A stretch of 64,000 bases of DNA, taken from Heliopora coerulea (lineage: Eukaryota > Cnidaria > Anthozoa > Scleralcyonacea > Helioporidae). Under the pieces are notes generated by a model. It saw only the letters and a list, made by a program, of their open reading frames with translations, did not search any database and was not told the DNA's origin. Below, in pieces: positions 10,171-21,861 of this stretch. The position numbers and the translations under genes were made by a program. The stretch lies in assembly GCA_030142905.1 (NCBI GenBank), contig JASJOG010000280.1, positions 242,001-306,000 on the forward strand. The letters are read 5' to 3'. Every line of letters begins with the position of its first letter. The first letter of the stretch is position 1.

Positions 10171-13100
10171 CTCACTGTTCCTTCGTAACCTACCAGCTGG
10201 GTGTGTGTCACTCCATACCCCCATATGTTCTAGACAAATTTTTTCATCGTCCAAAGGATTTTTCATTAAAGTTGCTCTGATTTTAGAAAAAGCCGATTTG
10301 TCTAAAAACAGAATTGGATTATTACTGTCTTAGCATTAACCACACTATTATTTTTATGCAGGATAAACATTACATTTTACTGGTTTGAAATGAGTTGGTT
10401 ATAACTTGTTATATAATGAATTTATAGTTGATGCTTAAAAGACTATTTTTTAATGTTGAAAATATTATGTGTAACTTGTTGGTTTTGCATTCATCGTACA
10501 TGAATCAACGCAGTTTTTGTCTAAATTACGAGGGTGTCTTAATTCATAAATTAGATTTGCTGAAGTATAATAAGTGAACTGAAAAGGACTGCATAACATT
10601 ATTTTCTCTTATATCGCTTAGGAAATCGGAAAGACGAAGAAGAGAATCAAATGTGATATCACATTTCAACATTTACTATTATATTCTACTGTTGCTAACT
10701 ATCCTTCTAATGTACTGAAAAGAGTTTATGTTGTGTAGACAGTCCAGTTGATGTACTTTGATTTTTTCGGCAACGTCTAAATTGTTTTGCTTTGAAAAGA
10801 AATCTTCAACTTTCGACCAAAAAGATGCATGATAAAAAATTACAATTGGCCACATTATAAATTAAATTCCGTGTAGCACAATGCCACTCAATTCAGTGCT
10901 ACAGAAAATAACACCGTTAATAATATGAAAAGTCTTAAGTTACAAAAGAAAAAAAAGTGACATAAACAAAAACGAAACGAAAATAAAGGAAGGGAAAGAA
11001 AACAAAGCAGTACAACCAAATGATACATGAGACTACTAACCAACACCAAAAACAGAAGATCACTAAACACAAGACAAAAACAAGCCCAGCACAACCCAGA
11101 GCGACGTAACACCACACAGCAAAAGGACAACACTGAGAGAAGAAAAGGAAAGGAAACTGTCATATCAGCACTGAATAGGCAATATTAAAATAATTATGGA
11201 ACAAAAATTTTTAAATGAAAAATTGTGTATTCCATTTTCTTTGAATTAAGGAAAAAGGTTAACTACACGTCATAGAGCAATCTTAAAGTAAAACGTTCTC
11301 GCTACTTATCCGTTCCTTTTGTGTAAAGTTTTTCTGTTTTCTTTGCGATTAAGGATGTCTTGTTTTCAAGGTTTTTGAAGGATATCACTGTATAATAAAA
11401 TGTTATTATGCAAAACAGTCTAGATATCACTATGATATTCAAGTTATAATCATTAATCGTTCCGTTTTCCGCTAAAAATGTACATGTAATTGTCTGTGCA
11501 ACATGAGCTCTTAATAGTATTCGTAATTAAGCTGCTTTTTAGATTGAGCATTCCATGTCGGCATTACAGATGTTTGGTATGTAGTGCAATAACGGATCCT
11601 CGGGTAATTATTGGGCACATAATACTTACTACTCTGATACTGATTAGCTTTGCTAACATTTCTTAAGATGAGATACAGTTATACCGAACAGTTTGCACGA
11701 GTTTGTCTGTAGCAAGCGAATCGGAACCAATGTCAAATTTCTCAAAGCCTTTGTTATTTTAGTTATGCTACAGTTATTTATGAAATGAGTTCATGCTAAT
11801 AATTTTGCTTCTTTCTTAATTTTTCCTCACTTTCTAATTAAGATAATTTTACCTATTACTACATTCTTTAAAAACCGGTTAAAGAATTTTTAAAGGCAAT
11901 CTTCATACTAGACCCTGTAATGTTGACATCCTGTTGTTGTTTCGTTAAAAATGCTCTAGAATGCCGTTTGTTAGACATCATTCATCCATTTAAACTCGTT
12001 TTCAAGGAGTTACTTCCTGATGCTTTTAGATATGATGAAAAGATATTTCAACTTTAATTGGGAACGATAAGGAGCAAAGATTTCCATAATAAAACAAGAT
12101 AAAACTGAAAAAAGGTGCTGCCGAGAAAGTATCATACGAAGTGGCACAATATCGCCAAACATTTCCATCTTTCGGTTATGCTAAATCAAAAGCTCTTCAG
12201 GCCTTTTTAGTTCTTGTAAACAATCGGGCTAAAGCAAAGAGTCTCCAGGTGATATTAAGTGATCGACAACTGGTGTTACATAATATTTGTGGCATCGAAA
12301 ATTCAAGGTGCTTTAGCTTTTCTCTTGCCATTCGCAACAAAATTTTTCTTTATTCAATAGTTATGGAAAAGAAAATAAAACGTTTTCTTAAAAAAAATGA
12401 TTATGAGCAAATTAGGGAGCTTTGGAAACAGAAATATCAGAACAAAACAAATTACTTTGGTTGAAATGTGTTGATATCGGATTTTAAAACATGACTACCC
12501 ATAAGCAGTAAGCTAGTTAAAGTGAAGGGGTTCCTTTGAAACGAGTTTAATTAGCTTTTTAAGCATGTTCTTTATTCTTGTTTTACTGCAGAATAATTGA
12601 AACTATTGTGACAGCTTTCATGTTTAGTAAATGGAGTAAAATGAAACTGTTGAACTTCAGGCAAATAAGGATGAGATTTGGTGTTCTACTGTATCTAAGA
12701 AATAATACACACAAAGCCAGTGCATCAAAACCTTAGTAAACGCCTCTTACATGCCATTGTGTAAGAATGTCTATAAGGTTATACCGAAATAATATTAGTT
12801 AATGAATACGAAAGAAAAAAGAATATCTTCGTATTTTTTAAGTAAATACCCGCAACTCAAAAATTAAAATGCCAATCCCATTCCTTTGTCTGGTTCTTGT
12901 CATAAAGGGAGAAGCTGTCACTCTTGTTTCCTAGCTGAAAAATGACTTTGCGTGCTAGTAAAGTAGCATAGCATTGATTTATTTGTAGAAAAAAGCATGG
13001 CTAGTCATTTAATAAAATGTCTTTGAAAAAACTCAAAAAATGCTTACTGATATTTTTTTTGTTTTGCTAAACTATAACTGTAATGTATCTACCATGACAA

Positions 13101-13719
13101 CAAGTTCCAAATAAATATGCTGGCGCTTTCAGTAAACCGTATTTTATTTAAACCACACAAACTAGGGGAGTGAATGAACCAAACTATAATAACGACGGTT
13201 ACAGTCAGAAAAACCTGATAATTTTTTTGGGGTAATATTATCATCATACTAAATAAAATCATTCAGAAATACTCAGGCATCCGTAGCAGACAATGCTTAG
13301 TATTATTAAATATCAAACATAATACAAGAATGATAACTGGGTAAAACTGCACTGCAGTGAGCCCTGACATTGGGCGAAACAGCTGTATTAAAATTTATGT
13401 TAATGGTTTTGTCATTGATTTCAACTTGTCCTAAGAAATCATTAAATATAAACAATATAATTAGGCTAAATTAGCCACTTAAGTGACTTAACCACCTTCA
13501 TGTGTTTGAAAAATTGTAATATTGAATTAAGGATGAAATACTGTGGTTGATGGAATATTCATGTGATCACAATATTTAAACTTGCAGCTAATTCTGAAAT
13601 TATTTTGGCAGTACCTTTAAAAAAACTTTTAGTTTCATTTTAACAAACAGTTTTTATATGTTCCATTTATGAGATATTTCACTCTGAAATTGCAGGGAAT
13701 GGCCATTTTAGGGTTGTAA
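10171..13719. other. AT-rich interval without supportable genes
   Basis: Nothing recognisable. The longest candidate, 12141-12464 on the plus strand, would encode 107 residues (basic, Lys-rich at the end) with no motif, no clear start context and no introns; I do not call it. 10888-11163 on the minus strand is hydrophobic low-complexity sequence arising from an A/C-rich tract. A good splice acceptor sits at 10620-10621. Confidence 0.5.
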
Positions 13720-13730
13720 ATTTAAAAAAT

Positions 13731-13771
13731 TTCCCGGGGGAGCATACCCCTGGACCCCCCTAGTTGCTTTT
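13731..13771. repeat. GC-rich dispersed repeat end
   Basis: TTCCCGGGGGAGCATACCCC followed by TGGACCCCCCTAG stands out sharply from AT-rich surroundings. I recall this sort of sequence near the ends of dispersed DNA transposons in marine invertebrate genomes. It lies just beyond the truncated 3' side of the adjacent gypsy element. Confidence 0.5.
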
Positions 13772-13805
13772 CCACTTCTGAAAAGCAGGACTAAAGTATC
13801 TAACC

Positions 13806-14126
13806 CTAGCTAATCCACTGACTGCTAGTCTTGCTGTGGGAGTGGACTAATGGACCAAATGTGGCCACTTTGGTACCAAACTTTAGCTCAATCGGTTCAC
13901 TCTGAGCATTCATGAATCTGAGAAAAACATTTCTACTTTTGGGACAAACTACAGTATGAGCCACATGTATTCCATTACCTACGTCATGATTACCAGTATT
14001 ACTAAATGGCTTTATCATACCTGCTTCTGCCTTTGCTGACTTTACTAATCTACCCTCCAGAATCATCTCGGTTCTAGCAGGCACGGCAACGCTTTGATCT
14101 AAAACTACAGCAATATCAGCTTGCAT
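13806..14126 (-). pseudogene. Gypsy protease-RT spacer region
   Basis: About 106 residues with the VPARTEMILEGRL and PIELKFGTKVATF patterns usual between the protease and RT of Ty3/gypsy pol proteins, where a small beta-rich segment precedes RT. It ends at a stop with no RT beyond. It continues the order of the gag and protease pieces upstream on the same strand. Confidence 0.6.
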
Positions 14127-14283
14127 ATGCGACTAGATAAGAACAGTTGAATCGTCCCCCTCCCCATGTTTCCGACTTTCCCCCAGTATAGACATTTCTC
14201 GCCTCAGTCACACCAGATACCGGCTCCCCTTTGGGTAGGAAATATGCAATCACTTTAGTCCGCCCGTGAGTCCCCGTAAGGTT

Positions 14284-14600
14284 TTAGAAGCTATTACCAT
14301 TATCAAAATTACCCTGTAAACTCAATTTATTCTGTTTAAGGAAGTCCCACCCTAACACACAGTCGTAACTGATGTTATCGCTAACAAGAAACCGTCCCTC
14401 GTGCGCATTCTTACTTTTGGGAAACCTTACATGGACGTTGAGATGTCCAAGAATATTTAAGCTACCCCCGGTAATAGATACACAGCGTTCTTCTACGGTA
14501 GTATTAGTTAACGTTCTATCAAAATCAATAATGTTATGGATTCTACTGCTAATAAATGTTATCATCGAACCAGTGTCAATTGGTGCATGTACTTCTACGT
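14284..14600 (-). pseudogene. Gypsy retropepsin-like aspartic protease
   Basis: The active-site triad IDTGSMITFIS is visible at about 14575-14545 on the minus strand, and the second hallmark, CVLGWDFLKQN (the ILG-like strand that packs behind the active site), near 14330. The spacing of about 75 residues between them is right for a retropepsin. The open frame ends a few codons later, near 14284. Confidence 0.75.
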
Positions 14601-14729
14601 TATCTATAAAACACTTAATAAAAGGTTGTGTGGGTAAAGAAACATTTGGATAATCACTGTAACTTTGATTGTCACAACTTACCCCAGGGCGATCTGCGAT
14701 CCCACTTATCGAATAGCCCGTTGGGAGTT

Positions 14730-15029
14730 TAAATGATTCGCATAGTCATTGGCAAAATGTCCCTATCCCTGACATTCGTAACATCTGTTTCTGTAGTCCG
14801 TCGTGTGGCTCTGGCTTTGGCTTTGATCGTTAAACCAACACTCCCTGGCGATGTGGCCCATCTTTTTACAAACAAAACACTTTTTATTTCTTCGATTCCT
14901 CGCCGAACCCAGATTACCATCCCGTTCAGTTTTTGAGAGCTTCTCTTCTAAACTCTTTTGACGGACGGCGATGTCCGAGACTAACGCAACCAAACTGGCC
15001 ATGTCTTCGCCACTCCTTTCACTCGCCAC
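14730..15029 (-). pseudogene. Gypsy nucleocapsid zinc knuckles
   Basis: The first knuckle is CFVCKKMGHIAREC, a perfect C-X2-C-X4-H-X4-C. A second begins CYECQG, is interrupted by an in-frame TAG, and continues GHFANDY, where the final Cys has become Tyr. A gag nucleocapsid with two knuckles is normal for gypsy elements; here the second is dead twice over. Confidence 0.75.
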
Positions 15030-15077
15030 ACCAGCACTACGAATGTCATTGTTTTGGGCCGTGAAATCTTGAATGGC

Positions 15078-15560
15078 TCAGTATCGTTGAACGAACGAAA
15101 CCATTTTGGGGAGATCTGGAGTTAGGTCACTTTCCAATAATTTTAATGTAATGTTTTTTGGCAAACCTTTTAAGGATTGTCTTGTCAATAGCGCTGTCTT
15201 CGCTCCCGCATCGATATTTGGTTCGGCCTTCGTAAGAATTTGCTCTAATTCCCACTTATAAAATGAGGGGTCCTCCTCTGGTCCCAGTAATCTCGCTTCG
15301 AACTCAGCGTAAAGTACTTCTTTGCACGCTGGAGGACACATGACTTCCTTTAAAGCTTTTGTAGCATCGGCATATGTCTCGCGACTTTCCTCGTCGAGTG
15401 CGTAAAAGTGGCTAGCTGCTTCACCACGAAGGAAAGCTGGAAATATTTTGATTTTAGCATCTACGTTCCATCCATTTGCCTCCGCGCAAGCGTCATATTT
15501 ACGAAGCCAAGTTATTAAATCGCCACGTTCAAATTTCGAAGGTAAAATTGCTGTCGCCAT
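15078..15560 (-). pseudogene. Gypsy gag capsid region
   Basis: The frame opens with an ATG at 15560, 33 bases inside the LTR boundary, and encodes about 160 residues typical of a gag capsid: KFERGDLITWLRKYD at the N-terminus, a FLRGEAASHFYAL helix, FEARLLGPEEDPSFY and SLKGLPKNITLKLL. It stops at about 15078, 49 bases before the zinc-knuckle frame opens. The local start is well placed relative to the LTR. Confidence 0.75.
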
Positions 15561-15594
15561 CTTCGAGGTTCTATCCGACCGCTGCCACCAAATT

Positions 15595-15793
15595 TGTAAC
15601 GGGCCGAACTTAGAGCAAAACGGACACGAACACTTTGAGATCTAGCCTAAGTCTGTCTTATTATCATTCGTGCGTACCCTTATATCTCCCTTCTACTGGT
15701 CAACATCTGTCAACATAACTATTCACTCCAATTACAACAATGTGTGTGCAGGTCATTATTTATCAACCCCATTACGTCAATTACAACGTTACA
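15595..15793 (-). repeat. Long terminal repeat of truncated gypsy (199 bp)
   Basis: On the plus strand the segment begins TGTAAC and ends GTTACA, the paired inverted termini expected of an LTR with TG...CA ends. The primer-binding-like GCTGCCACCA lies immediately on the gag side at 15581-15590. No partner LTR was found in this window, so the boundary rests on its termini and position. Confidence 0.65.
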
Positions 15794-17724
15794 CTATATT
15801 ATATGCAGTTGCCACAATGGCAACCAATTTGATCAGACTGATTAATGTACTTGAGAAATAGGGATGAAAGTAAAGCACTTTTAACAAGAATTAAAATATA
15901 CTATTAATAATTCATCAAGGAAATACACAGAAATTGGTTTTTAATTAGTGTGCTGTAAATCGGATGCAGAGTTGTCCTGATTTACATAAATGCTACCTTC
16001 GATTATCTGCATTAGAATTTCCTGAATTCAAGATAGCGGGGAAACATGGCCTTTTAAATGTACTCGTATTTTAAGAAACAAAGAACTTCGCGTCCGAACT
16101 GTACAGGATTTACAAGGCAAGCCGTAGTAAATCCCATACAGTTCAGTCGCTTATATTGTATCGATTACGTATCATGTTAACCGGATCCAAATACCAGAAA
16201 AGGAATAATACAGATACTATTGCCAGAATTCTGTGCTAAGTTATAACGACATAACTTTATCTCAAACGGAATAATATGAGGCTTAAAAAATTAGGGATTT
16301 AATTGGTCTTTTTCGTTTAAAACACTTAAAAAAGGACAATGAATTTTCTAGCCGTCAATGTTCTAACGAGCGCAAGGATACTTGGTATAAGACTGGCCCA
16401 TAGTTTAACTTGTTATCTAGATTCACTAAAGTTGTCAAACCGTGGTAATTTGCACTTTCGACTTAGTTTTAATGAGATTACAAATTCCTATTGATAATGA
16501 GTTAAAATATTCGAAGTGAGGTGGATAAGATGTAACAGAAATTTTTAATTTCTTACTTATAGCAACTTGTGTAGTGACGAAAAGTAACAATTTAAATTTC
16601 CATTGTGTGTTAATTCCAGTTGTAGTAATAAACATATTAGTTTACCAAATACTAAGTTATTATGTGAACATGTTGACTAACAATTTAAATAAAAAAAAAT
16701 ATAATATGAATCAGCTGTAGGATTGTCGTGTCATTAGCTGAGTGGTCTAAGGCGCTTTTCTCATGGATAATTTTAATTTTAACTGGCGAAAGAATACAAA
16801 ACTTCATTTTAAGACAAATTTCAAAGGGAGGGAACTGTTAAAATTCTAAACTATTCTTCAGCAAAAAGTTGCCTTTTATCTCGTATTACGTTATATTGCT
16901 AACTCTGTGTTTCGTACGTTTAGATTTCAAAAGGATATGTAAAACCTTTTTCTAAAGACTATACATATATGGTGCATTTTTCAATTTAACTTACTTTTAG
17001 CTTCTTGCATCGAATTAGCCCTCTACTGTTACATAAATTTTATCCGTCGATGACAGTGCAAATTGTTTTATGTTTTTCCAGAGAATACTAACAACCCATC
17101 GCCCCGACGACGGCGTTGTGTTATAAAGTATACTTGCAAGTTTACTTTCACCAAAGTAAACATACTAAATGGCAAGAATATTCTTCGCTTGACAGTGGCT
17201 GGATGCCATGAAACTCGGTAGAAGAACTGCAAAATTCAAGTCCACCTCTTTCGAAACTAGATTTTGTTTTGAAGGCAACTGAACTGCTGTTTCTTTGTCA
17301 GCGAAGGTCGATCTGTTGCTCGTTTCGAGGGAAAAAGATAAAAAGAAATAAACGCCTGTTGAAAAATGGCCTTTGAACAAAAGAAACACTGGTTTTGTGC
17401 GAAGAAAAAATTCTTCTAGTGAAAAACAGCATTAAAGATGTTTACTGCTAGGCGAATTTTATCGAACAAACCAACATTTTTTTCATGAATTGAACAGTTG
17501 CATCATCATTTTCAGCCGAAAGGCCATGACACAGAAGAAAAGGTCGTTCCGAAATGTATTTTTAAGTTATCTTTAGATCCCAGATATTTCCATACGAATT
17601 TTAAATTATTGAACCAATTCAAAATCATATTGAAAATCGATTAAAACTTGTTGATAAATCTAATTTGCATATTTTAAATTGTCCGGTTATGAACGATTGG
17701 TAGCTGAAATCATTTTCGTTGCAG
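15794..17724. other. No gene seen
   Basis: AT-rich sequence without supportable coding regions. A tRNA-Leu/Ser-like A-box stretch (TTAGCTGAGTGGTCTAAGGCGC at about 16733-16754, shortened here to its pattern) has no matching anticodon or T-arm behind it. Minus-strand open frames at 16435-16635 and 17165-17389 show no family features. Confidence 0.4.
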
Positions 17725-18023
17725 GCAATACCTGCCGAGTTACTAATGTTATCGGACGAGATGGACGTGCCGTGTCGGTGGACGATGTTTTTCTAAAAGT
17801 ACCTCCAAATAGCCTGAAAGATGAAGTAAAGATAAAGATCACTCTTGAAGATGTAGCGCCATACCAATCACTGCTTCATCATTCAAATATAACAGTGGAT
17901 GATGCTGAAATTAAACGCGTTATTAAACTTGAACCACCTGGTACTGTGTTTGACCCGCCAGCATACCTCAGGTTTCCAGGCATTTCGGGAGGCCATGTGT
18001 TTGTACTCCATGGCACTCGATGA
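17725..18023 (+). CDS. ZU5-domain exon (partial gene)
   Basis: A strong acceptor, CATTTTCGTTGCAG, ends at 17724. The exon then encodes about 98 residues in phase 1, from NTCRVTNVIGRDGRAVSVDD through VFLKVPPNSLKDEVKIKI to IKLEPPGTVFDPPAYLRFPG. The VPP...L and ...LEPPGTxFxxP patterns, about 55 residues apart, are the core of a ZU5 domain, known from UNC5 netrin receptors, ankyrins and PIDD. The frame ends at TGA (18021-18023), right where a ZU5 domain would be finishing. Whether this is a terminal exon, an isolated duplicated exon or a dead fragment cannot be told; I found no convincing partner exon. Domain identity is by pattern, not by alignment. Confidence 0.6.
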
Positions 18024-18987
18024 TGTAAATATGAAAAGAACATTTGAAAAGGATTGGACGAAACTATCTTAGAATAAACGATAATCATCGAAGAGTTTGT
18101 GAACTGCTTGTCCTTGTTTGTCGTAATTGGTCGAACGTCATATTAGATAGCAGACGATGTCATACTGACCAAACAGAAGCAGAAAGCGTCGCTCGTGCTA
18201 GAGGGAAATTTCACCTTAGTTGACCGAATTTCCTTCATAACAAAATGAAGGAAATTTAGGAGACAGCAAAATCGTTTGCGTCCCTGATGAATGACATGAA
18301 GGGAAATTAGAGGACAAAGCATCCCTTCTTTTCCAGGCAAAGGCAGTGCTGAGGAATTAAAGGCATATCACTTCATGCTCTCCCTTTTCAGCTTAGGCTT
18401 CTGACAATTCTCGGCGACTATAGGATTACAAAGTAATTCCATGACATTGAAAAAAATTAGCGGTTAAGATCCTCTTTTCCATGGAGAAGATGTCTGAACG
18501 TTCCTCTAATCTTCCCCGGATGGTGGTAATTTAATCAATTACTTCCTCTGAGGAATGATATAATAATTTGTTATGTGGCACACTTTCGAACACTTCTTTT
18601 TCTCGGTGCGATGATTGCTTCCTTGAGCATTGAACCACTCAACCTAAGGAGAAAGCGATGCCGCAAATGATGCATATAAAATAATATACATATGTAACTG
18701 AGCGCTTTAATAAGAGACAGTCCCTTTACATGTTTTCTTTCCTACACTTTAAATTTAAAGACGGATTATCCGGCTCACCTATCCCAAACAAAAACCCTAA
18801 CCTAACTGTCTCAAAAGCTGGTTTACCGTCTTGCTTATAACCCAACTTGACCGACTAGTTGCTTTATCCCCTCGCCTACCGCGCGAAGCGCAGTGCGAGG
18901 GTACTAATCTCGATGTGCGTGGAGTCCTTTTACACGCGTGATGACTAGGCAGAAAAATTTTCACAGTTTTTGAATAATTTGTGTCAG

Positions 18988-19010
18988 TATATATATATAT
19001 ATATATATAT

Positions 19011-19098
<88 letters not shown>
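18988..19098. repeat. Compound microsatellite (TA)n-(GATA)n-(GA)n
   Basis: Three pure repeat tracts follow one another without interruption: about 24 bp of TA, about 58 bp of GATA and about 28 bp of GA. Confidence 0.95.
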
Positions 19099-19100
<2 letters not shown>

Positions 19101-19157
19101 GTGAGATTTTTGTTAAAAATCGTACGGAGTGCTCAATACCAGAGTAGAGCGAATTAC

Positions 19158-19214
19158 AATAGCAAGACAAGGTAGTAAATCTTTATGAAGTAACCCAAGT
19201 TTACCTTGTCTTGC

Positions 19215-19249
<35 letters not shown>
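19158..19249. repeat. Inverted repeat running into (TA)n
   Basis: AATAGCAAGACAAGGTA at 19158-19174 is perfectly repeated in reverse complement at 19202-19218. The right arm runs straight into a 33-bp TA tract (19217-19249). Confidence 0.8.
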
Positions 19250-19250
<1 letters not shown>

Positions 19251-19272
19251 TGTTTACTTTTTAACCGTGTGA

Positions 19273-19378
19273 GGTCTGTACGGGAAAGTATTTGGGTGAG
19301 GTTTTTGTACAGACCGAGCGACGAAGGAGCGAGGTCTGTGCGGAAAAACCCGAGGGCAAATACTTTCCCGTACAGACC
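19273..19378. repeat. Palindromic foldback element with 22-bp perfect ends
   Basis: 19273-19294 (GGTCTGTACGGGAAAGTATT plus TG) and 19357-19378 are perfect reverse complements. Just inside, GGTTTTTGTACAGACC and GGTCTGTGCGGAAAAACC form a second nested pair, leaving only about a 17-bp loop rich in GAGCGA. Nested foldbacks of this type are usually non-autonomous DNA elements. Confidence 0.85.
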
Positions 19379-19984
19379 AAACAAACGAGGTTAATAAGGA
19401 ATTTATTATATGGCTTTTGGCTTCTTTTTTCATCGCTTTTAACGAAGCTTTGTGTTCATGAGTTAACGGCTTAGGTTGACTGGCTTGTTTTTACCTGTTA
19501 CTTCGTGGTTTTTGGCATCTATTCATCTAGTTTTCTGCTTAAAATTATCGTTGGGAACATTCAACTTCTTTGTCCCTTATTTGTTTTTATAAATCTTCGG
19601 TAAAAGGTACCTGAATCTGGTTTGTGTTTTTTCAAATCATCTCGGAAATTTTCCCGCCAAAACTAGCCGATCTGTACGAAAATCTTATTGCACGGCTAGG
19701 CAGCCAACCAGCGTGCGTCATTTAGCGTACAGCCCGGATAGCGAGCCCAGCTATGTAATCCCCTCGCCCACCTCGCGAAGCGCGGTGCGAGGGTACTAAT
19801 CTCGACGTACGTGGAGTCCTTTTACACGCGTATAGTGACTAAATTGAAAAATCCTGCAGCGCGTATCTGTGTTTGTTTATAGAACAATTATTCACCGACA
19901 TTGAGGTAAATAATTACTTTAGCATATACCATGCAAAATTGTTTTATATCGAGTAGCTTTGAAATGCAAGTTTTGCAGACGGAA

Positions 19985-20300
19985 TAGTTTTGAGCAGCTT
20001 TCAATAGTGGCTTCCCGACTTTATTCTTCCCAAAGACAAACTTCTTGGTTCAAATATTATCGCCTGGATTTTGCTGGTGTTGAATGGCAAAGTAGAATGC
20101 AGATTCTGATTCATTAGGACGATGGCTTTCGAATACTTTGTAGTACCTATCTGGATTGTGTTCATGGTCAATTGTTCAACAAGTGGGATAAAACAGTCAA
20201 CGTCCTGAAGACTTGACCTGAGCTGACAATCTTCGGATCCTTTCACCCGCTTTCCACACAAGGATTTTATGCCTTTTTCAGGATCGTTTTCCCTGTAAAA
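19985..20300 (-). pseudogene. Probable Crypton / DUF3504 (KIAA1958-like) remnant
   Basis: On the minus strand a frame reads NPDRYYKVFESHRP, then ESAFYFAIQH, NPGDNI, a stop in place of a Trp, and KKFVFGKNKVGKPLLKAAQN. The order D-x-x-R...Y...HRP, a FYFAI strand, an aromatic and then a G-(K/V)-N-x-(L/V)-G motif matches the C-terminal part of DUF3504 proteins derived from Crypton tyrosine recombinases. The piece upstream (about 20290-20175) continues in another frame. It is broken by a stop and a frameshift. Assignment is by remembered pattern and could be wrong. Confidence 0.4.
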
Positions 20301-20421
20301 TGTCGCTCCACTGAAGACATTGGAATCTATTTATGGCTTGTAAATAAGAATGAAAGGCAAAAAGCTGTAAAGCTACTTATCTTTGTAAATTATACAATCC
20401 TTCGGCTAAAATGTTGTCCAC

Positions 20422-20574
20422 TGTAGTGTATGCAAATTGTGGAATAGTTATTTAAATTAAGATATTGAATTTAGCGAGCATGTGGTTATTTAAATTAGAC
20501 CAAGTGTATATAAGAAATTTGTACGAAATAAATAGCACTCTTTTTTAACTGACTTTTGAGTACGATATATTACA
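20422..20574 (+). repeat. 5' LTR of gypsy element
   Basis: 153 bp, TGTAGT...ATTACA. It holds a likely promoter and poly(A) region: TATATAAG at about 20508 and AATAAATAG at about 20527. Differs from the 3' LTR mainly in its first 20 bases. Confidence 0.92.
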
Positions 20575-20595
20575 TGGTGTCAGGTGTAGGATCTT

Positions 20596-21861
20596 TTGAT
20601 GAGCAAAATGAATGAAATAAGAGGTCCCGGTGAAATGGATTTCGCCAACTCTCAAAATCTTTCGGAGACATGGAGACGTTGGAAACGCGGTATGGAATAC
20701 TATTTGACGGCAACATGCAATAGCAGAACTGATGAAGCACAAAAAGTCGCTATCTTCATGCGCATGATTGGGAAAGACTGCCAAGAAATAAAAGATACGT
20801 TCGAGTTTGAAATCGGCGAGGGCGGACGAGAGGTGATTACCACAGAGATCCTCTTCGCCAAATTCGAAACGTATTGCAAGCCCAAAAAGAACCTTGTAGT
20901 CGAACGACATCGTTTTCTTACAAGAGATCAAGCCGCTTGCGAGTCTGTCGATCAATATGTGACTGAGTTGAGAACTTTGGCAGCCTCATGTGAGTGGGGA
21001 GAGTTAAAGGACGACCTCATATGCAGTCAAGTTGTTAGAGGCATATTTTCGAGAGTTGTACGAGAACGGCTTTTGCGTGAGTCAGAGTTGAAATTGGATA
21101 AAGCTATCGAAATCTGCAGAGCAGACGAATTATCTAGACAACAGATAAAGTTGTTCGCCAACGAGGGTAATCGTGTAAATGAAGTGAGGCGCAGTGGAGC
21201 ATACCGACAAAAGGAGAAAAACAAAATCGTTAAGCAGCAAAAGACAAAGAACTCCGCTGAGGGGAAACAAGAACAAAAACGTGGCGCATGTGGAAATTGT
21301 GGTTCAATTCATCCTAAAGGACAATGTTCAACCCACGGAAAGCAGTGCAGTAAGTTCAAAAAGATGAATCATTACGCGAGAATGTGTCGGTCGAGTAAGA
21401 CTGTGGATACATTTAGACAACAAAAACAGGAAAAGGCCAGTGAATATTTATTCTTGGAGTCAGTGAAAGTGAAATCAGTCGACCAAATTCGAGAATCGGA
21501 AACCGAACATGTGACACTGTTGCTAAATAGCCAAGAAATTCAGTTGAAACTGGATACTGGGGCAGAAGTCAATGTGATTCCATATTCAACCTTCAGAAAA
21601 GTTGCCAAAACTTCAAAGATAGAGCTTAGAAAACCTAAGGTCCGTTTGAGTGCCTACAATGAGAAAGATATTCCAGTCAAAGCCGTTTGTACACTTCAAT
21701 GTCAAAACAAAAGAACTTTTTATGATCTGGAGTTTTTCATCACAAACATGAACAACGAACCTGTTCTCAGTGTTTCAGCATACAAAGAGCTCGGACTGAT
21801 AAAGTTTATCACCACAGTAGACTATAAACAAACAGAAACTAATAGCACCGTTTCAGAGTAG
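20596..21861 (+). pseudogene. Gypsy gag-protease
   Basis: A 421-codon frame opening 22 bases after the 5' LTR. Residues 1-200 are a helical capsid region (ETWRRWKRGMEYYL, FETYCKPKKN, RFLTRDQAACESVDQYV). A nucleocapsid follows with CGNCGSIHPKGQC, then a second knuckle in which the second Cys is Phe (CSKFKKMNHYARMC). Retropepsin follows at about residues 315-400, with LDTGAEVNVIPYS as active site. The frame ends at TAG 21859-21861, but pol-type sequence continues in the same frame for another 40 codons, so the stop looks acquired rather than designed. Several internal Met codons make the exact start uncertain. Confidence 0.85.

Larger units (their letters stand above)
13800..15793 (-). mobile_element. 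Truncated Ty3/gypsy LTR retrotransposon (LTR-gag-protease only)
   Basis: On the minus strand the order is LTR (15793-15595), a primer-binding-like TGGTGGCAGCGG just inside it, gag (15560-15078), zinc knuckle region (15029-14730), retropepsin (about 14600-14284), and the protease-RT spacer (14126-13806). No RT, integrase or second LTR follows; homology stops about 13800 next to a different repeat. The copy has therefore lost its whole 3' half, plus stops inside gag and at the second zinc knuckle. Confidence 0.8.
18866..19852. repeat. Pair of ~93-bp direct repeats enclosing satellites and a palindrome
   Basis: 18866-18958 and 19758-19852 share ATCCCCTCGCC, GCGAAGCGC, GTGCGAGGGTACTAATCTCG and TGGAGTCCTTTTACACGCG with few differences. 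They lie about 890 bp apart in the same orientation. Between them are the TA/GATA/GA satellites, an inverted repeat and the 19273-19378 palindrome. This could be a composite non-autonomous element or two copies of one dispersed repeat. Confidence 0.65.

Noticed and set aside
10888..11163. Hydrophobic Cys/Phe-rich minus-strand protein
   Set aside because: Low-complexity translation of an A/C-rich tract (AAAACAAA... types); no conserved features.
12141..12464. 107-codon plus-strand open frame
   Set aside because: No motif, homology or splice context; composition is that expected from AT-rich DNA.
16733..16770. tRNA-Leu/Ser gene
   Set aside because: Only an A-box-like 5' segment is present; no anticodon arm or T-arm with B box follows within 150 bp.
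18960..19100. CRISPR-like or regulatory array
   Set aside because: Plain compound microsatellite; no spacers, and a eukaryotic context.
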